From Enterovibrio nigricans DSM 22720 (GTDB taxonomy: Bacteria > Pseudomonadota > Gammaproteobacteria > Enterobacterales > Vibrionaceae): 64,000 nt of DNA. This document shows positions 40,877 to 51,260 of the stretch, piece by piece. Position 1 is the first letter of the stretch. Every line of letters starts with the position of its first letter. Where the stretch lies: the NCBI RefSeq assembly GCF_900167155.1, contig NZ_FUXU01000002.1, positions 115,757 to 179,756 on the forward strand, read 5' to 3'. A program made the translations under genes and the position numbers. The notes under the pieces were generated by a model that was not told the origin of the DNA, searched no databases, and was given only the letters and a program-made list of their open reading frames with translations.

Positions 40877-41901
40877 GTCATGCGCTAACCGTTAGCAATT
40901 TGATTTGTCGTTATAACGGCCAAGCCGTGCTCAATGATTTAACGTTCAACGTTGAAAAAGGCGAAATCGTCTGCCTGCTAGGGGCGAGTGGGTGTGGTAA
41001 AACCACGCTGCTCAAAGCCATTGCTGGGCTATTACCTCTTGATTCGGGAAAGATGAGCATCAATGGACGAGCCATCATCGATGACAAAATGAATGTGCCG
41101 CCAGAACAACGCAAGATCGGAATGATTTTTCAGGATTACGCTTTGTTCCCGCATCTGACGGTGGCTGAAAATGTGTCATTCGGTTTAAAAGAATGGGACA
41201 AAGCGGCCGTTGCTCAGCGTGTCAGCGAAATGTTGGCTCTGGTTAAATTGGATGGTTTGGAAAAGCGGTATCCGCATCAACTCTCTGGTGGTCAGCAACA
41301 GCGTGTTGCGATCGCTCGTGCATTGGCAAGCAAGCCTGATCTGCTGCTTCTTGATGAACCTTTTTCCAATATCGACACACAAGTACGCCACAGCCTGATC
41401 AAAGAAATCCGTAAAATATTTAAAGAGCAGGGCGTCACGGCGATATTTGTGACACACAGCCGTGAAGAGGCCTTTGCATTTGCCGATAAACTGGCGGTGA
41501 TGAATCAAGGCGTGATCGAACAGTACGGTGGTGCGACAGAGCTTTACTACACACCGAGTAGCCGTTTTGTTGCTGATTTCCTCGGTCATGGCTCTTATGT
41601 GCCAGCGACACTCAATGGTGACAGAAAAATGCATACACCTTTGGGTGATTGGCCTGTGGAGAAGGTGTCGGATAGTGGCGATCTGGAATGGCTGATTCGT
41701 CCGCAAAATTTAACGATTTTGCCGAATGAATTGGGCGATGGCATGGTTTCTGACGTTCAGTTTATGGGTGACAGTTGCCGCTATTTGGTGGATGTGAACG
41801 GCCAGAGTCTAATGGTGTATTCAAATCAGCTTCTCGGGATGGGAGACAAAGTGACGCTTGATATTCGTCCTCACGAACCGATCTTGTTCAAGCCACTGTG
41901 A
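40873..41901 (+). CDS. fbpC: ferric iron ABC transporter, ATP-binding protein
   Basis: The 342-residue ATPase energises the FbpAB importer. Walker A GASGCGKTT near residue 37, Q-loop FQDYALFPHLTV, signature LSGGQQQR, Walker B LLLDEPFSNID and switch His THSREEA are all present, with a C-terminal TOBE-like regulatory domain after about residue 240. Start overlaps the fbpB stop. A terminator follows. Confidence 0.95.
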   Translation: MSHALTVSNLICRYNGQAVLNDLTFNVEKGEIVCLLGASGCGKTTLLKAIAGLLPLDSGKMSINGRAIIDDKMNVPPEQRKIGMIFQDYALFPHLTVAENVSFGLKEWDKAAVAQRVSEMLALVKLDGLEKRYPHQLSGGQQQRVAIARALASKPDLLLLDEPFSNIDTQVRHSLIKEIRKIFKEQGVTAIFVTHSREEAFAFADKLAVMNQGVIEQYGGATELYYTPSSRFVADFLGHGSYVPATLNGDRKMHTPLGDWPVEKVSDSGDLEWLIRPQNLTILPNELGDGMVSDVQFMGDSCRYLVDVNGQSLMVYSNQLLGMGDKVTLDIRPHEPILFKPL

Positions 41902-41928
41902 TTCCGCCTCGCGGCGTTTCACTAATGA

Positions 41929-41957
41929 AAAAAACCGGCGAGAACGCCGGTTTTTTG
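41929..41957. terminator. bidirectional terminator between fbpC and the quorum regulator
   Basis: Stem AAAACCGGCG/CGCCGGTTTT with loop AGAA, serving two convergent genes. Confidence 0.9.
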
Positions 41958-41964
41958 TGCGGAT

Positions 41965-42546
41965 TTATTTCCCACAGAGCATCTCGATATAACCTTCAGC
42001 CTGCAGTGACAAGGCATCCTTGTCGGGCTGCTGGTGTGCCTGAAGATAAAGAATATAGCAAATGCCGTCGAACATTCTGGCATGCTCCATTGGCCTCTCC
42101 GAGCCTTGTGCCTCAAAGAGGCTTGAGATGCGGGTTAGCAGTTCTTTACGAGCGTTAACGTAGTTAGGCCAGATATCCTCACGGATGGAGGTACTCCATT
42201 CAAACCAAACCTTCAGCCACTCTTTATCATCTAATGCCGCATCAATGAGAGCATCTGAGATACGTAAAAGAGAGGCGTGTGCGTTCTTGTCGTCGTGAAT
42301 ATTGCTGAGGATGAGGTTTTTAAATGCAGATTCAGCCTCACTGAGTACGACATCTACAAGCTCTTCTCTGGTTGGAAAGTAGTTAAAAACAGTTGCCACT
42401 GACACATGTGCCATGTCAGCGATATCTGCATGACCTGCTCGCCCTATTCCGCGTTTGGAAAACACTTCCATGGCGAATTTGAGCAGTTGCTCTTTGCGCT
42501 GTTGTGGTGACAACCTTGTACGTGTGCGTCCACTTGAAGTAGCCAT
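41965..42546 (-). CDS. LuxR/HapR/OpaR-family quorum-sensing master regulator
   Basis: This TetR-type DNA-binding protein is the vibrio master quorum-sensing regulator family. The ATG at 42546 has AGGA six bases upstream and gives 193 aa; a TTG five codons earlier is less likely. The N-terminal DNA-binding domain is highly conserved: RTRLSPQQRKEQLL, GIGRAGHADIADMAHVSV and ATVFNYFPTREELVD. The ligand/dimer domain has WLKVWFEWSTSIRED and DGICYILYLQAH. Being divergent from hpt matches hapR in V. cholerae. The ligand domain differs clearly from V. harveyi LuxR, so the species is outside that clade. Confidence 0.94.
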   Translation of the reverse strand: MATSSGRTRTRLSPQQRKEQLLKFAMEVFSKRGIGRAGHADIADMAHVSVATVFNYFPTREELVDVVLSEAESAFKNLILSNIHDDKNAHASLLRISDALIDAALDDKEWLKVWFEWSTSIREDIWPNYVNARKELLTRISSLFEAQGSERPMEHARMFDGICYILYLQAHQQPDKDALSLQAEGYIEMLCGK

Positions 42547-42570
42547 ATTTGTTCCTGCCAACTTTATTTA

Positions 42571-42592
42571 GAAATACCCATTGGTGTATTTC
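42571..42592. promoter_or_regulatory. dyad upstream of the quorum regulator gene
   Basis: GAAATAC and GTATTTC arms, separated by 8 bases, lie 25-46 bases upstream of the regulator start. It could be an autoregulatory operator, though it does not match the published LuxR/HapR consensus closely. Confidence 0.4.
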
Positions 42593-42794
42593 ACTGTTTT
42601 TATTTGATGTAACTATTTGATCTACAACTGAACAGAAAGCGTACAACAGCAACAAGTTGCATTTCAATGTTTAACCAGGTATTAAGTGTCGAAATTTTGA
42701 CATCTATCGAGAGTAGGATTGGACACAGTGCGATGATAGAATGTGCGACCTCATTTACACAGGTAGTCAGACGGGATATCCGTCGAGGTTTATA

Positions 42795-43328
42795 ATGAAA
42801 CATACCGTCGAAGTGATGATTTCAGAGCAGGAAGTCCAGCAACGCATAAAAGTGTTGGGTGCTGAAATCACAGAGCACTATAAAGGTTCCAACGATTTGG
42901 TCATGGTTGGCTTGCTGCGTGGCTCGTTTGTCTTTATGGCTGACCTAGCACGTGCGATTGAATTGCCGCACTCTGTGGATTTCATGACAGCGTCTAGCTA
43001 TGGCAACGCCATGGAAAGTAGCCGTGATGTGCGTATCCTGAAAGACTTGGATGACGACATCAAAGGGAAAGACGTATTGCTGGTTGAAGACATTATTGAT
43101 ACTGGTAACACGCTGGCGAAAGTGCGTGAGATCTTGTCTCTGCGTGAGCCAAACTCTATCCGCATCTGTACGCTTTTGGATAAACCAGAGCGTCGTGAAG
43201 TCGAAGTGCCTGTTGATTGGTATGGCTTCAAAATCCCGGACGAGTTCGTTGTTGGCGTGGGTATCGACTACGCTCAAAAATATCGTCACCTGCCATTCAT
43301 TGGTAAAGTGGTGCCACTGGAAGATTAA
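42795..43328 (+). CDS. hpt: hypoxanthine phosphoribosyltransferase
   Basis: Hpt salvages hypoxanthine to IMP with PRPP. The ATG at 42795 (MKHTVEVMI), preceded by GAGG, gives 177 aa, close to E. coli Hpt; the frame extends 18 codons upstream. The PRPP motif [13 protein letters not shown] is present, as are the [12 protein letters not shown] and [15 protein letters not shown] segments. It is convergent with can across a shared terminator. Confidence 0.96.
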   Translation: MKHTVEVMISEQEVQQRIKVLGAEITEHYKGSNDLVMVGLLRGSFVFMADLARAIELPHSVDFMTASSYGNAMESSRDVRILKDLDDDIKGKDVLLVEDIIDTGNTLAKVREILSLREPNSIRICTLLDKPERREVEVPVDWYGFKIPDEFVVGVGIDYAQKYRHLPFIGKVVPLED

Positions 43329-43341
43329 TCTTCTGGGTGCA

Positions 43342-43374
43342 AAAAAAAGCGACCAAGACGGTCGCTTTTTTTGT
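43342..43374. terminator. bidirectional terminator between hpt and can
   Basis: Stem GCGACC/GGTCGC with flanking A- and T-runs of seven or more, between two convergent genes. Confidence 0.92.
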
Positions 43375-43394
43375 TTTTGCACGGACTGCAGTGG

Positions 43395-44045
43395 CTATTT
43401 GTCTGGTACCAACTCCGCCATCGCGGCGTCATAGCCTGCTTCTAATGTTTGCGTGTTATACGCTGTCATACCGAGATCTTTGAGCACACCATCGCTGATG
43501 TCATAGAACCAGCCGTGGATCTTGATGTCCTGACCACGCGCCCAAGCAGAACGAAGAATTGTTGAGCTGCCTAAGTTATACACTTGCTCTGCGACGTTTA
43601 TTTCACACAAGCGGTTGCCTTGCTCTTCAATACTAAGCGAACTGAGGTAGCGTTTGTGTTTACGATAGAGATCGTGAATGTGGAGAAGCCAGTTGTTAAT
43701 AAGACCCAGCTCAGGGTTTTCAATGGCAGCGTGGACACCACCGCAGCTGTAATGGCCGCAAATGATAATGTGTTTGACCCGAAGAACATCTACTGCATAT
43801 TGCACAACAGATAGGCAATTGAGATCGGTGTGGATCACCTGATTTGCCACGTTACGGTGAACGAACAGTTCGCCAGAAATAAGGCCAGTCAATCGCTCAG
43901 CTGGGACGCGGCTGTCTGCACAGCCAATCCAGAGGTACTCAGGGTGCTGAGATTTTGCCAGCTCCGCAAAGTAGGCGGGATTGTCTTCCTTAATGGATTT
44001 TGACCACTTCTGATTGTTCGCGAGTAGCTGCTTAATTTGTGCCAT
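43395..44045 (-). CDS. can: beta-class carbonic anhydrase
   Basis: Can interconverts CO2 and bicarbonate in the cytoplasm. The ATG at 44045 has GGGAGGT five bases upstream and gives 216 aa; the frame extends four codons earlier. Zinc ligands are in [12 protein letters not shown] (Cys, Asp) and [11 protein letters not shown] (His, Cys). It is divergent from a SulP-family transporter gene, suggesting linked bicarbonate handling. Confidence 0.96.
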   Translation of the reverse strand: MAQIKQLLANNQKWSKSIKEDNPAYFAELAKSQHPEYLWIGCADSRVPAERLTGLISGELFVHRNVANQVIHTDLNCLSVVQYAVDVLRVKHIIICGHYSCGGVHAAIENPELGLINNWLLHIHDLYRKHKRYLSSLSIEEQGNRLCEINVAEQVYNLGSSTILRSAWARGQDIKIHGWFYDISDGVLKDLGMTAYNTQTLEAGYDAAMAELVPDK

Positions 44046-44250
44046 GGCACCTCCCAAAATCTAGCCGCGGGACAATATACACCAACAAAAATTATATTTA
44101 GATACAATTTAACACTTTCTTCTCAATATATTAGCTCATCCTACCAGCCGTAAGATTGGTATAACTGACCTTTAACACCTTTTAATCTCGGTATAATGGC
44201 GATGAATTCCGGTGTAAATCGGAAAAGGAAGAAGTGATAGGGAGTAGTTT

Positions 44251-45903
44251 GTGCAGTTTGAACGATTCAAACAATGGAACCTCAAAGGGGATCTTTTTGG
44301 CGGTGTAACGACCGCGATTATTTCATTACCTCTCGCGCTCGCGTTTGGTGTTGCATCAGGTGCTGGTGCAGAAGCCGGGTTATGGGGAGCGATCCTTGTG
44401 GGGTTGTTTGCCGCGTTGTTTGGCGGCTCTTCCACTCTGATTTCTGAGCCTACGGGCCCGATGACGGTCATTATGACGGCCGTTCTTACTTCAATGATGG
44501 CGCGTTATCCGGAAACGGGCATGGCCATGGGCTTTACTGTGGTAATGATGGCTGGTGCATTCCAAGTGCTTCTCGGTACCTTGAAACTTGGAAAGTACGT
44601 CACCTTGATGCCTTACAGCGTGATATCTGGGTTTATGTCAGGTATTGGGGTCATATTAATCCTTCTTCAGCTCAGTCCGCTTATGGGGCAGCCAGCTCCG
44701 CCGGGCGGTGCCCTCGGTACCTTACAAGCCTTACCTGACACACTGGCTAATATCAGTTTTAAAGAGCTGCTACTAGGTGTGCTGACACTTGGTATTCTGT
44801 TTTATTTCCCCAAAAAGTATCGAAAATATGTCCCAGCGCAATTGGTGGCATTGGTGCTAGTAACCGCGCTTTCGGTGGTTTTGTTCGACACGGAAAGTAT
44901 CCGCCGCATTGGTGAAATCCCGACGGGCTTACCCTCAATTATTTTCCCAACATTTACGCCTGAGCTCTTTTCCACCATGCTTGTGGATGCAGTGGTATTG
45001 GGTACCTTAGGGTGTATTGATACCTTGCTGACTGCCGTCATTGCTGACTCGCTTAGACGGGAAGAGCACAACTCGGATAAAGAGTTGCGTGGTCAGGGTA
45101 TCGCGAACATGATTTCTGGTTTGTTCGGTGCACTGCCAGGGGCGGGTGCCACCATGGGGACGGTGGTCAACATTCAGGTCGGGGCTCGCTCACCGGTTGC
45201 GGGTATTGTCCGAGCCCTTATTCTGGCCGCTGTTGTATTGGTCGCGGGCTTTTTGACTGAACCTATTCCGATGGCGGTGCTGGCAGGTATTGCGCTGTAT
45301 GTGGGTATCAATATTTTAGATTGGAGTTTCCTGCAACGTGCGCACAAAGTCAGCATGCATCAAACAGTCATCATGTATGGAGTGATGGCCTTGACGGTTT
45401 TTGTCGATCTGATTGTGGCTGTTGGTCTGGGTGTGTTTATTTCTAATATTGTGATCATTGAGCGTCTCAGTCGCGAGCAAGCCAAACAGGTTAAAGCCAT
45501 CAGTGACGCGTATGATGATGATATTCCCCTTAGTGAAGAGGAACGGGCCCTATTAGACAGTTCTGATGGTAAGGTGTTGTTTTTCTATCTTTCTGGCCCG
45601 ATGATCTTCAGCGTATCTAAAGCAATCGCGCGTCAACATACGCGTATTGGCGACTACCGCGTTATGATTCTCGACCTGAGTGATGTGCCGCTGATTGATA
45701 TGACAGTGGGACTCGCGCTTGAGAATGCCATCGCCGATGCTAGGGAGGCGAACTGTACCGTGTTCCTGTTGAGTCCTCATCAGCAGACACAAGATCAGCT
45801 AGACCGGCTCCATGTTGGTGATTGGATCAGTGAAGCACACATGTTTGACTCTCGTCATGACGCGCTTTATGCCGCAAAGCGGTTGACGGAAGTGATGCCT
45901 TAA
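44251..45903 (+). CDS. SulP/SLC26-family anion transporter with STAS domain
   Basis: The 550-residue protein has the SulP transmembrane domain (about residues 10-410, with GVTTAIISLPLALAFG and TGPMTVIMTAVL) and a C-terminal STAS domain (about 435-550, VMILDLSDVPLIDMTVG). It starts at a GTG with GGGAG upstream. Bacterial SulP proteins carry sulfate, bicarbonate or dicarboxylates. Its place divergent from carbonic anhydrase favours bicarbonate, as argued for other SulP-can pairs, but this is inference. Confidence 0.92.
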   Translation: MQFERFKQWNLKGDLFGGVTTAIISLPLALAFGVASGAGAEAGLWGAILVGLFAALFGGSSTLISEPTGPMTVIMTAVLTSMMARYPETGMAMGFTVVMMAGAFQVLLGTLKLGKYVTLMPYSVISGFMSGIGVILILLQLSPLMGQPAPPGGALGTLQALPDTLANISFKELLLGVLTLGILFYFPKKYRKYVPAQLVALVLVTALSVVLFDTESIRRIGEIPTGLPSIIFPTFTPELFSTMLVDAVVLGTLGCIDTLLTAVIADSLRREEHNSDKELRGQGIANMISGLFGALPGAGATMGTVVNIQVGARSPVAGIVRALILAAVVLVAGFLTEPIPMAVLAGIALYVGINILDWSFLQRAHKVSMHQTVIMYGVMALTVFVDLIVAVGLGVFISNIVIIERLSREQAKQVKAISDAYDDDIPLSEEERALLDSSDGKVLFFYLSGPMIFSVSKAIARQHTRIGDYRVMILDLSDVPLIDMTVGLALENAIADAREANCTVFLLSPHQQTQDQLDRLHVGDWISEAHMFDSRHDALYAAKRLTEVMP

Positions 45904-45919
45904 AACAACAGTGAGACTT

Positions 45920-46843
45920 ATGAAAGCAATCGAAATTGATAATCTGGTCAAGGTGTATGGCAAAGATGTCAAAGCACTGAAAGGCGTGTCACTGTCGGTT
46001 CAGCAGGGGGATTTTTACGCCCTGCTTGGGCCCAACGGTGCAGGAAAATCGACGACTATCGGCATTATCTGTTCATTGGTAAATAAAACCGCTGGGTCGG
46101 TGAAAATCTTTGGCTACGACATAGATACCCATCTTGTTGAAGCGAAGCGCCAACTTGGCTTGGTGCCACAAGAGTTCAACTTTAATCAGTATGAGAAAGT
46201 TGAACAAATTGTGGTCAATCAGGCGGGTTATTATGGTGTTGAGCGTCTCGAAGCCAAAGCCAGAGCGAAAAAGTACCTCACCATGCTCGACCTTTGGGAA
46301 AAGCGCGATCAGCCAGCGAAAGCGTTGTCGGGGGGGATGAAACGTCGTCTGATGATTGCGCGTGCGTTGATGCACGAACCGAAATTGCTGATCCTTGATG
46401 AGCCGACGGCGGGTGTTGATATCGAATTGCGACGTTCCATGTGGTCGTTTCTTCGCGAGATCAATCAACAAGGGATCACCATTATTTTGACTACGCACTA
46501 CCTCGAAGAGGCGGAGATGTTATGTCGGAACATTGGCATCATTAATCGCGGTGAATTGATTGAAAACACTTCAATGAAAGCGCTGCTGCAAAAACTGGAT
46601 GTTGAAACCTTTGTGTTAGATCTTGCTCCAAACAGTACAGTGAGGGCGTTAGACGGTGTTGCTTGGCAGCAGGTGGATGATCACACGTTAGAAGTGGAAG
46701 TGCACAAATCAGTGGGTTTGAATACCGTATTCAGTCAGCTTTCTGAGCAGAATATTCAGGTGCTTTCCATGCGTAATAAGGCAAACCGTTTGGAAGAGTT
46801 GTTTGTCACTTTGGTGCGTGAAAGCACGGAGGTGATGATATGA
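45920..46843 (+). CDS. yadG: ABC transporter ATP-binding protein YadG
   Basis: The 307-residue ATPase is the YadG family partner of the YadH permease. It has Walker A GPNGAGKST, the VPQEFNFN Q-loop, signature LSGGMKRRL, Walker B LLILDEPTAGVD, and the conserved ending NKANRLEELFVTLV. The ATG at 45920 (MKAIEIDNL) is preferred; a GTG three codons earlier is in frame. Substrate unknown. It overlaps yadH by four bases and follows sulP by about 17 bases. Confidence 0.94.
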   Translation: MKAIEIDNLVKVYGKDVKALKGVSLSVQQGDFYALLGPNGAGKSTTIGIICSLVNKTAGSVKIFGYDIDTHLVEAKRQLGLVPQEFNFNQYEKVEQIVVNQAGYYGVERLEAKARAKKYLTMLDLWEKRDQPAKALSGGMKRRLMIARALMHEPKLLILDEPTAGVDIELRRSMWSFLREINQQGITIILTTHYLEEAEMLCRNIGIINRGELIENTSMKALLQKLDVETFVLDLAPNSTVRALDGVAWQQVDDHTLEVEVHKSVGLNTVFSQLSEQNIQVLSMRNKANRLEELFVTLVRESTEVMI

Positions 46844-47610
46844 ATAAGCTCTATTGGGTGGCGTTTAAAAGCCTGCTTATTAAAGAAGTGTCGCGCTTTG
46901 CGCGTATTTGGGTGCAAACCTTGGTCCCGCCAGCGATCACCATGACGCTGTATTTCATCATTTTCGGAAACCTGATAGGTAGTCGGATCGGTGAAATGGG
47001 CGGCTTCAGTTATATGGCTTACATTGTTCCTGGCCTTATCATGATGTCAGTGATCACTAACTCGTATTCCAATGTGGCATCGTCTTTTTTTAGCGCCAAG
47101 ATGCAGCGTAATATTGAAGAATTGATGGTCGCCCCCGTACCAAACTACATCATTATAGCTGGCTACATCGGTGGTGGAGTGGCCCGAGGGTTGGCAGTCG
47201 GTACGTTGGTCACAGGGGTATCTCTGTTCTTCGTGGATTTACACATCGCCCACTTAGGTGTGATTGTGGCAACAGTGTTCATGACCTCTGTTCTGTTTTC
47301 ATTAGGTGGCTTGATCAACGCGGTTTATGCACGAACGTTTGATGACATCAGTATTATTCCGACCTTCGTACTGACACCACTGACGTATTTAGGTGGCGTG
47401 TTCTATTCGCTGTCGCTACTGCCCGAGTTTTGGCAAGGCGTGTCAAAGCTGAATCCGATTGTGTATATGGTCAATGCGTTCCGCTATGGATTTCTTGGTG
47501 TGTCAGATGTCAGTATCGTCACGTCATTTACCGTGCTGATAGCATTTATAGTGGCCTTGTATTCAGTGGCTTGGTATCTCATCTCAAGGGGAATAGGGCT
47601 GCGAACCTAA
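46840..47610 (+). CDS. yadH: ABC transporter permease YadH
   Basis: The 256-residue protein is an ABC-2 type permease with six hydrophobic segments and the family ending pattern (LSLLPEFWQGVSKLNPIVYM and VNAFRYGFLG). It forms an exporter with YadG; the ATGA overlap shows coupling. In E. coli the can-yadG-yadH order is the same except that sulP is absent there. Substrate unknown. Confidence 0.94.
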   Translation: MNKLYWVAFKSLLIKEVSRFARIWVQTLVPPAITMTLYFIIFGNLIGSRIGEMGGFSYMAYIVPGLIMMSVITNSYSNVASSFFSAKMQRNIEELMVAPVPNYIIIAGYIGGGVARGLAVGTLVTGVSLFFVDLHIAHLGVIVATVFMTSVLFSLGGLINAVYARTFDDISIIPTFVLTPLTYLGGVFYSLSLLPEFWQGVSKLNPIVYMVNAFRYGFLGVSDVSIVTSFTVLIAFIVALYSVAWYLISRGIGLRT

Positions 47611-47618
47611 CGACACAT

Positions 47619-47648
47619 AAAAAAAACGCCTTTCGGCGTTTTTTTTTA
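47619..47648. terminator. bidirectional terminator between yadH and panC
   Basis: Stem ACGCC/GGCGT with loop TTTC, embedded in long A- and T-runs, between convergent genes. Confidence 0.9.
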
Positions 47649-48527
47649 TTCTTCTTCGCTTTGGTCCGGCGCGGATGGCGCAATGTCCACCGTCAGGTTG
47701 TCTATTAAGCGTACCTGACCCAGGAACACAGCGGCAAGCACAACTGCCTTGGTTGTCTGCTCTGTGATAGGGAGCAGTGTATAAGCGTCACGAATGAATA
47801 TTTCGTCAGGCTCTAGACCTGCTGCGCGTAGCTGATCGTTACCGTCCAGCACTAATTCACTGTAATCGCAACGTCCCCCACGCATTTGGCTGCTGATCCA
47901 ACGTAGCGTTTTTGACAAAACCGGGGCGCGTTGACGCTCATCGACTGTCAGACGTGTGTTGCGGCTACTCATCGCAAGACCGTCCATCTCACGCACAGTC
48001 GTGACTGGCAGGATTTCAATTGGTAGGCACAAGTCGTTTACCAACTTGTTGATGACGGCCAATTGTTGGAAGTCTTTTTCGCCAAAGCAAGCAACATCTG
48101 GCTGTACCATGTTGAAGAGCTTGCTGACGACAGTGGCAACACCTTTGAAGTGACCAGGGCGAGAGCTACCTTCTAAAATGGATGAGAGCCCAGGCACGTC
48201 CACAAATGTGTGTTGTTCCAAGCCGTTTGGATACATCACGTCTACGGTTGGGGTAAAGACAATCTCAACACCCTCTCCGTTCAACTTGGCTAAATCGTCA
48301 TCCAACGTGCGAGGGTAAGACGCCAGATCATCGGATTTTTCAAACTGCATAGGGTTAACAAAAATGCTTACCACTACCACGTCTGCAGCTTCACGAGCTT
48401 TACGAACTAACGTCAGGTGACCATCGTGGAGATGTCCCATGGTAGGAACAAAAGCAATGCGCTGCCCGTCACGACGCCATTGAAGAACCTGTTCACGGAG
48501 TGGGGCAATATCAGCGATCACTAGCAT
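47646..48527 (-). CDS. panC: pantothenate synthetase
   Basis: PanC joins pantoate and beta-alanine with ATP to make pantothenate. The 293-residue protein has the nucleotidyl-transferase motif [15 protein letters not shown], the [10 protein letters not shown] and [10 protein letters not shown] segments, and the KMSKS-like MSSRNTRL. It lies 14 bases after panB, the usual panB-panC pair. panD is not in the window. Confidence 0.97.
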   Translation of the reverse strand: MLVIADIAPLREQVLQWRRDGQRIAFVPTMGHLHDGHLTLVRKAREAADVVVVSIFVNPMQFEKSDDLASYPRTLDDDLAKLNGEGVEIVFTPTVDVMYPNGLEQHTFVDVPGLSSILEGSSRPGHFKGVATVVSKLFNMVQPDVACFGEKDFQQLAVINKLVNDLCLPIEILPVTTVREMDGLAMSSRNTRLTVDERQRAPVLSKTLRWISSQMRGGRCDYSELVLDGNDQLRAAGLEPDEIFIRDAYTLLPITEQTTKAVVLAAVFLGQVRLIDNLTVDIAPSAPDQSEEE

Positions 48528-48541
48528 AACTTCAGCATTCC

Positions 48542-49336
48542 TTAATTAAACGTCTGCTCAGGGCCAGGAAACTCGCCATTTGCAACTTCGTCGATATAGC
48601 GAGAAACAGCCAGGCGCATATCGCCAGTTTCTGCCAGATAGTTTTTTGAAAAGCGTGGAATGTAATTCGCGGAAATACCGAACATGTCATGCATGACCAG
48701 TATTTGGCCGTCAGTCGCATTTCCCGCACCAATACCAATGACAGGTACGCGTACTACGTCTGTAATTCTGGCGGCCAGTGCTTTAGGAACACACTCTAAC
48801 AAGATGATTTGCGCGCCAGCTTTTTCTAATGCAAGCGCATCTTGCACCATCTGTTCGGCTTTTTCTTCGTCGCGTCCTTGAATTTTGAAACCACCGAAAA
48901 TATTTATCGATTGTGGCGTCAGGCCAAGGTGCGCACACACAGGCACCGCACGTTGTGTCAGTTTAGTAACGGTTTCAGCAAGCCAAGCTCCGCCTTCCAG
49001 CTTTACCATGTTCGCCCCTGCTTTTACTAATACAGCGGCGTTTTCACAGGCTTGCTCAGGCGTCGCAAACGACATGAATGGCATATCAGCCATCAATAGA
49101 CAGTTTGGGCTGCCAGCACGAACGCTACGCGTGTGATAGGCGATATCTTCTAAAGAGACAGAAAGCGTGTCGCTTTTGCCTTGAAGTACCATGCCAAGGG
49201 AATCACCGACAAGAAGTACCGGCATTTCCTGTTGTTCGAAGAGTTGGGCAAAACTGGCATCATAGGCCGTTGCCGAGGCAAATTTACGTCCTTCTTGCTT
49301 CCATGCCATTAAGGTATTAATCGTAATTTTTTTCAT
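48542..49336 (-). CDS. panB: 3-methyl-2-oxobutanoate hydroxymethyltransferase
   Basis: PanB adds a hydroxymethyl group to ketoisovalerate to give ketopantoate. The ATG at 49336 (MKKITINTL) has GGGAGA upstream and gives 264 aa, the E. coli length; the frame runs four codons further. Seen: [34 protein letters not shown] and [20 protein letters not shown]. It is paired with panC downstream and sits near folK and pcnB, as in E. coli. Confidence 0.97.
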   Translation of the reverse strand: MKKITINTLMAWKQEGRKFASATAYDASFAQLFEQQEMPVLLVGDSLGMVLQGKSDTLSVSLEDIAYHTRSVRAGSPNCLLMADMPFMSFATPEQACENAAVLVKAGANMVKLEGGAWLAETVTKLTQRAVPVCAHLGLTPQSINIFGGFKIQGRDEEKAEQMVQDALALEKAGAQIILLECVPKALAARITDVVRVPVIGIGAGNATDGQILVMHDMFGISANYIPRFSKNYLAETGDMRLAVSRYIDEVANGEFPGPEQTFN

Positions 49337-49386
49337 CTTGTCTCCCAAACCCTGCTTGCTTTATAGATCTAACCTTGGAGGGCGCG

Positions 49387-49869
49387 CTACGCGAGAACTG
49401 TTAAACCGTTTCGTTCCGTCACGGCAACTAATTCTGCGACTGTGCTGCCATCTGGCAAGTGCAAGTCAGGGGCTATTTCGGCGAGAGGGTAAAGCACGAA
49501 TTCACGCACTTTCATCCCGTAGTGTGGAACGGTTAACCGTTCGCTTTCCAGTTGGAGATCTCCATAAAGGAGGATATCCAAATCTAGCGTTCTCGGGCCC
49601 CAACGCGCATCTTTACGTTCTCGTCCAAACGCCAGCTCAATACGCTGCGTTTGGTCAAGAAGATCTAACGGATCCAGAGCTGTGTCAATGGCGGCTACCG
49701 CATTCACATAGTCTGGCTGGTCCGAGGGGCCCATCGGCTTACTGCTATAAAGCGAAGAGCAACTGACAAAAGTCGATGCCGGTAGATGTTTCAATGCGTC
49801 AATTGCATTGGTTGCTTTCTCTACCGGATCGCCTAAATTACTGCCAATAGCAATGTAAGCACGGATCAT
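49387..49869 (-). CDS. folK: 2-amino-4-hydroxy-6-hydroxymethyldihydropteridine pyrophosphokinase
   Basis: FolK transfers pyrophosphate from ATP to the pterin precursor of folate. The 160-residue protein has [11 protein letters not shown], the [12 protein letters not shown] segment, and the Mg-binding [15 protein letters not shown] motif. Its start overlaps the last four bases of pcnB, as in other gammaproteobacteria. Confidence 0.97.
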   Translation of the reverse strand: MIRAYIAIGSNLGDPVEKATNAIDALKHLPASTFVSCSSLYSSKPMGPSDQPDYVNAVAAIDTALDPLDLLDQTQRIELAFGRERKDARWGPRTLDLDILLYGDLQLESERLTVPHYGMKVREFVLYPLAEIAPDLHLPDGSTVAELVAVTERNGLTVLA

Positions 49870-51260
49870 GAATCTTGTTTCGATTGCGGCTTCTTGCGAC
49901 GTGGCTTGCTCTTACGGCGACGCATTTTTTTATTGTTGCTGGCTTTATTCAACACCTGCACCATATTGTGTCGAACGTCTCGCTCTGACTTTTGGAAGGT
50001 ATCCCACCAATTCGCCAGTTCTTCGAGTGAACCACCTTCAACTTGCCCACGCATTTCAAGGAAGTCGAATGCTGCGCGGAACTTCGGTTGTTCCAGCAGT
50101 TTATAAGCACGAGTACCCGAGCGACGGCTCAGGCGTAGCTGAAGTTGCCAGATATCTCGAATCATCGCGGTGAATCGACGCGGAATAGCGATCGACTTCA
50201 CTTGCTCATCAAGAATGTCATTCGCGGCAACCATAAACGCATCGTAGTAGCTCAATCCACTTTCAAAGGAGATCTCTTCTGCACGCGTTTCTAGCGGATA
50301 CCACAGCATTGCTGCAAACATAAATGCGGGATTAATGCGTTGATCTTTTGCCATACGTTCATCGGTTGAACGTAGCACCAGCTCAAGCATCTGCTCACAT
50401 TTACTGCTGCGATCTTCGGTGAAATGCTCTTCGAGGATCGGGAACAGTGGTGCAAACAGGTTGTAGTCTCTCAGCATCTGGTAGGTATCTAGACCATGAC
50501 CAGATTGCAGCAGCTTCAGGCTTTCTTCAAACAAGCGCGCAGCCGGAATATCACGAAGTAAATGCGCAAGACCTGGAACAGGTGCAGCAGTTGCGTCATT
50601 GATCTTCATGTTGAGTTTGGCGGCGAAGCGAACAGCACGCAGCATGCGTACTGGGTCTTCACGATAACGGGTTTCAGGATCGCCAATTAAACGGATCACA
50701 CCGTTTTCAAGGTCTTCCATACCACCGGCGTAGTCGCGTACCGAGAAGTCATCGATGTTGTAGTAAAGCGCGTTGACCGTGAAGTCACGACGCTCTGCAT
50801 CTTCATCAATAGTACCGTACACATTATCGCGCAGAAGCATGCCGTCATTTGACTGACTGGCAAATTTTTCGCCTTTCTCACCACCGTGGTGACCACGGAA
50901 CGTCGCCACTTCAATGACGTCTCGACCGAAAAGGATATGAGCAAGACGGAAACGGCGGCCAACCAAGCGGCAGTTTCTAAATAATTTGCGCACATCTTCC
51001 GGTGTCGCATTCGTTGCGATATCGAAGTCTTTAGGCTGTGTATTAAGCAGCAAATCACGCACACCACCACCAACGAGGTATGCTTCGTAGCCAGCCTTAT
51101 TCAGGCGATAGAGCACTTTCAGCGCATTTTCGCTGATATCTTTTCTTGATATACCGTGCTCTTGGCGAGGAAAAACTTCTAGCTTAAGGTCGTTGATGTC
51201 GCGCGTTTTGTTATCGCGATTCAATACCTTACGGCAAAAGCTGGTAACTCGATTAAAGAT
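49866..51260 (-). CDS. pcnB: poly(A) polymerase I, probably starting at AUC
   Basis: PcnB adds poly(A) tails to RNA 3' ends and promotes decay. It is a class II nucleotidyltransferase with [13 protein letters not shown], the catalytic DFDIATNA pair, and [18 protein letters not shown] motifs; the tail is Lys/Arg-rich. The first standard start codon in frame is a TTG at 51224 (452 aa) with no useful ribosome site. Twelve codons upstream, ATC at 51258-51260 is placed 6 bases after GAGG (51267-51270), and the peptide read from it ([15 protein letters not shown]) aligns with the E. coli N-terminus, whose start is the rare AUU. I therefore place the start at ATC, giving 464 aa. Confidence 0.9.
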   Translation of the reverse strand: MFNRVTSFCRKVLNRDNKTRDINDLKLEVFPRQEHGISRKDISENALKVLYRLNKAGYEAYLVGGGVRDLLLNTQPKDFDIATNATPEDVRKLFRNCRLVGRRFRLAHILFGRDVIEVATFRGHHGGEKGEKFASQSNDGMLLRDNVYGTIDEDAERRDFTVNALYYNIDDFSVRDYAGGMEDLENGVIRLIGDPETRYREDPVRMLRAVRFAAKLNMKINDATAAPVPGLAHLLRDIPAARLFEESLKLLQSGHGLDTYQMLRDYNLFAPLFPILEEHFTEDRSSKCEQMLELVLRSTDERMAKDQRINPAFMFAAMLWYPLETRAEEISFESGLSYYDAFMVAANDILDEQVKSIAIPRRFTAMIRDIWQLQLRLSRRSGTRAYKLLEQPKFRAAFDFLEMRGQVEGGSLEELANWWDTFQKSERDVRHNMVQVLNKASNNKKMRRRKSKPRRKKPQSKQDS

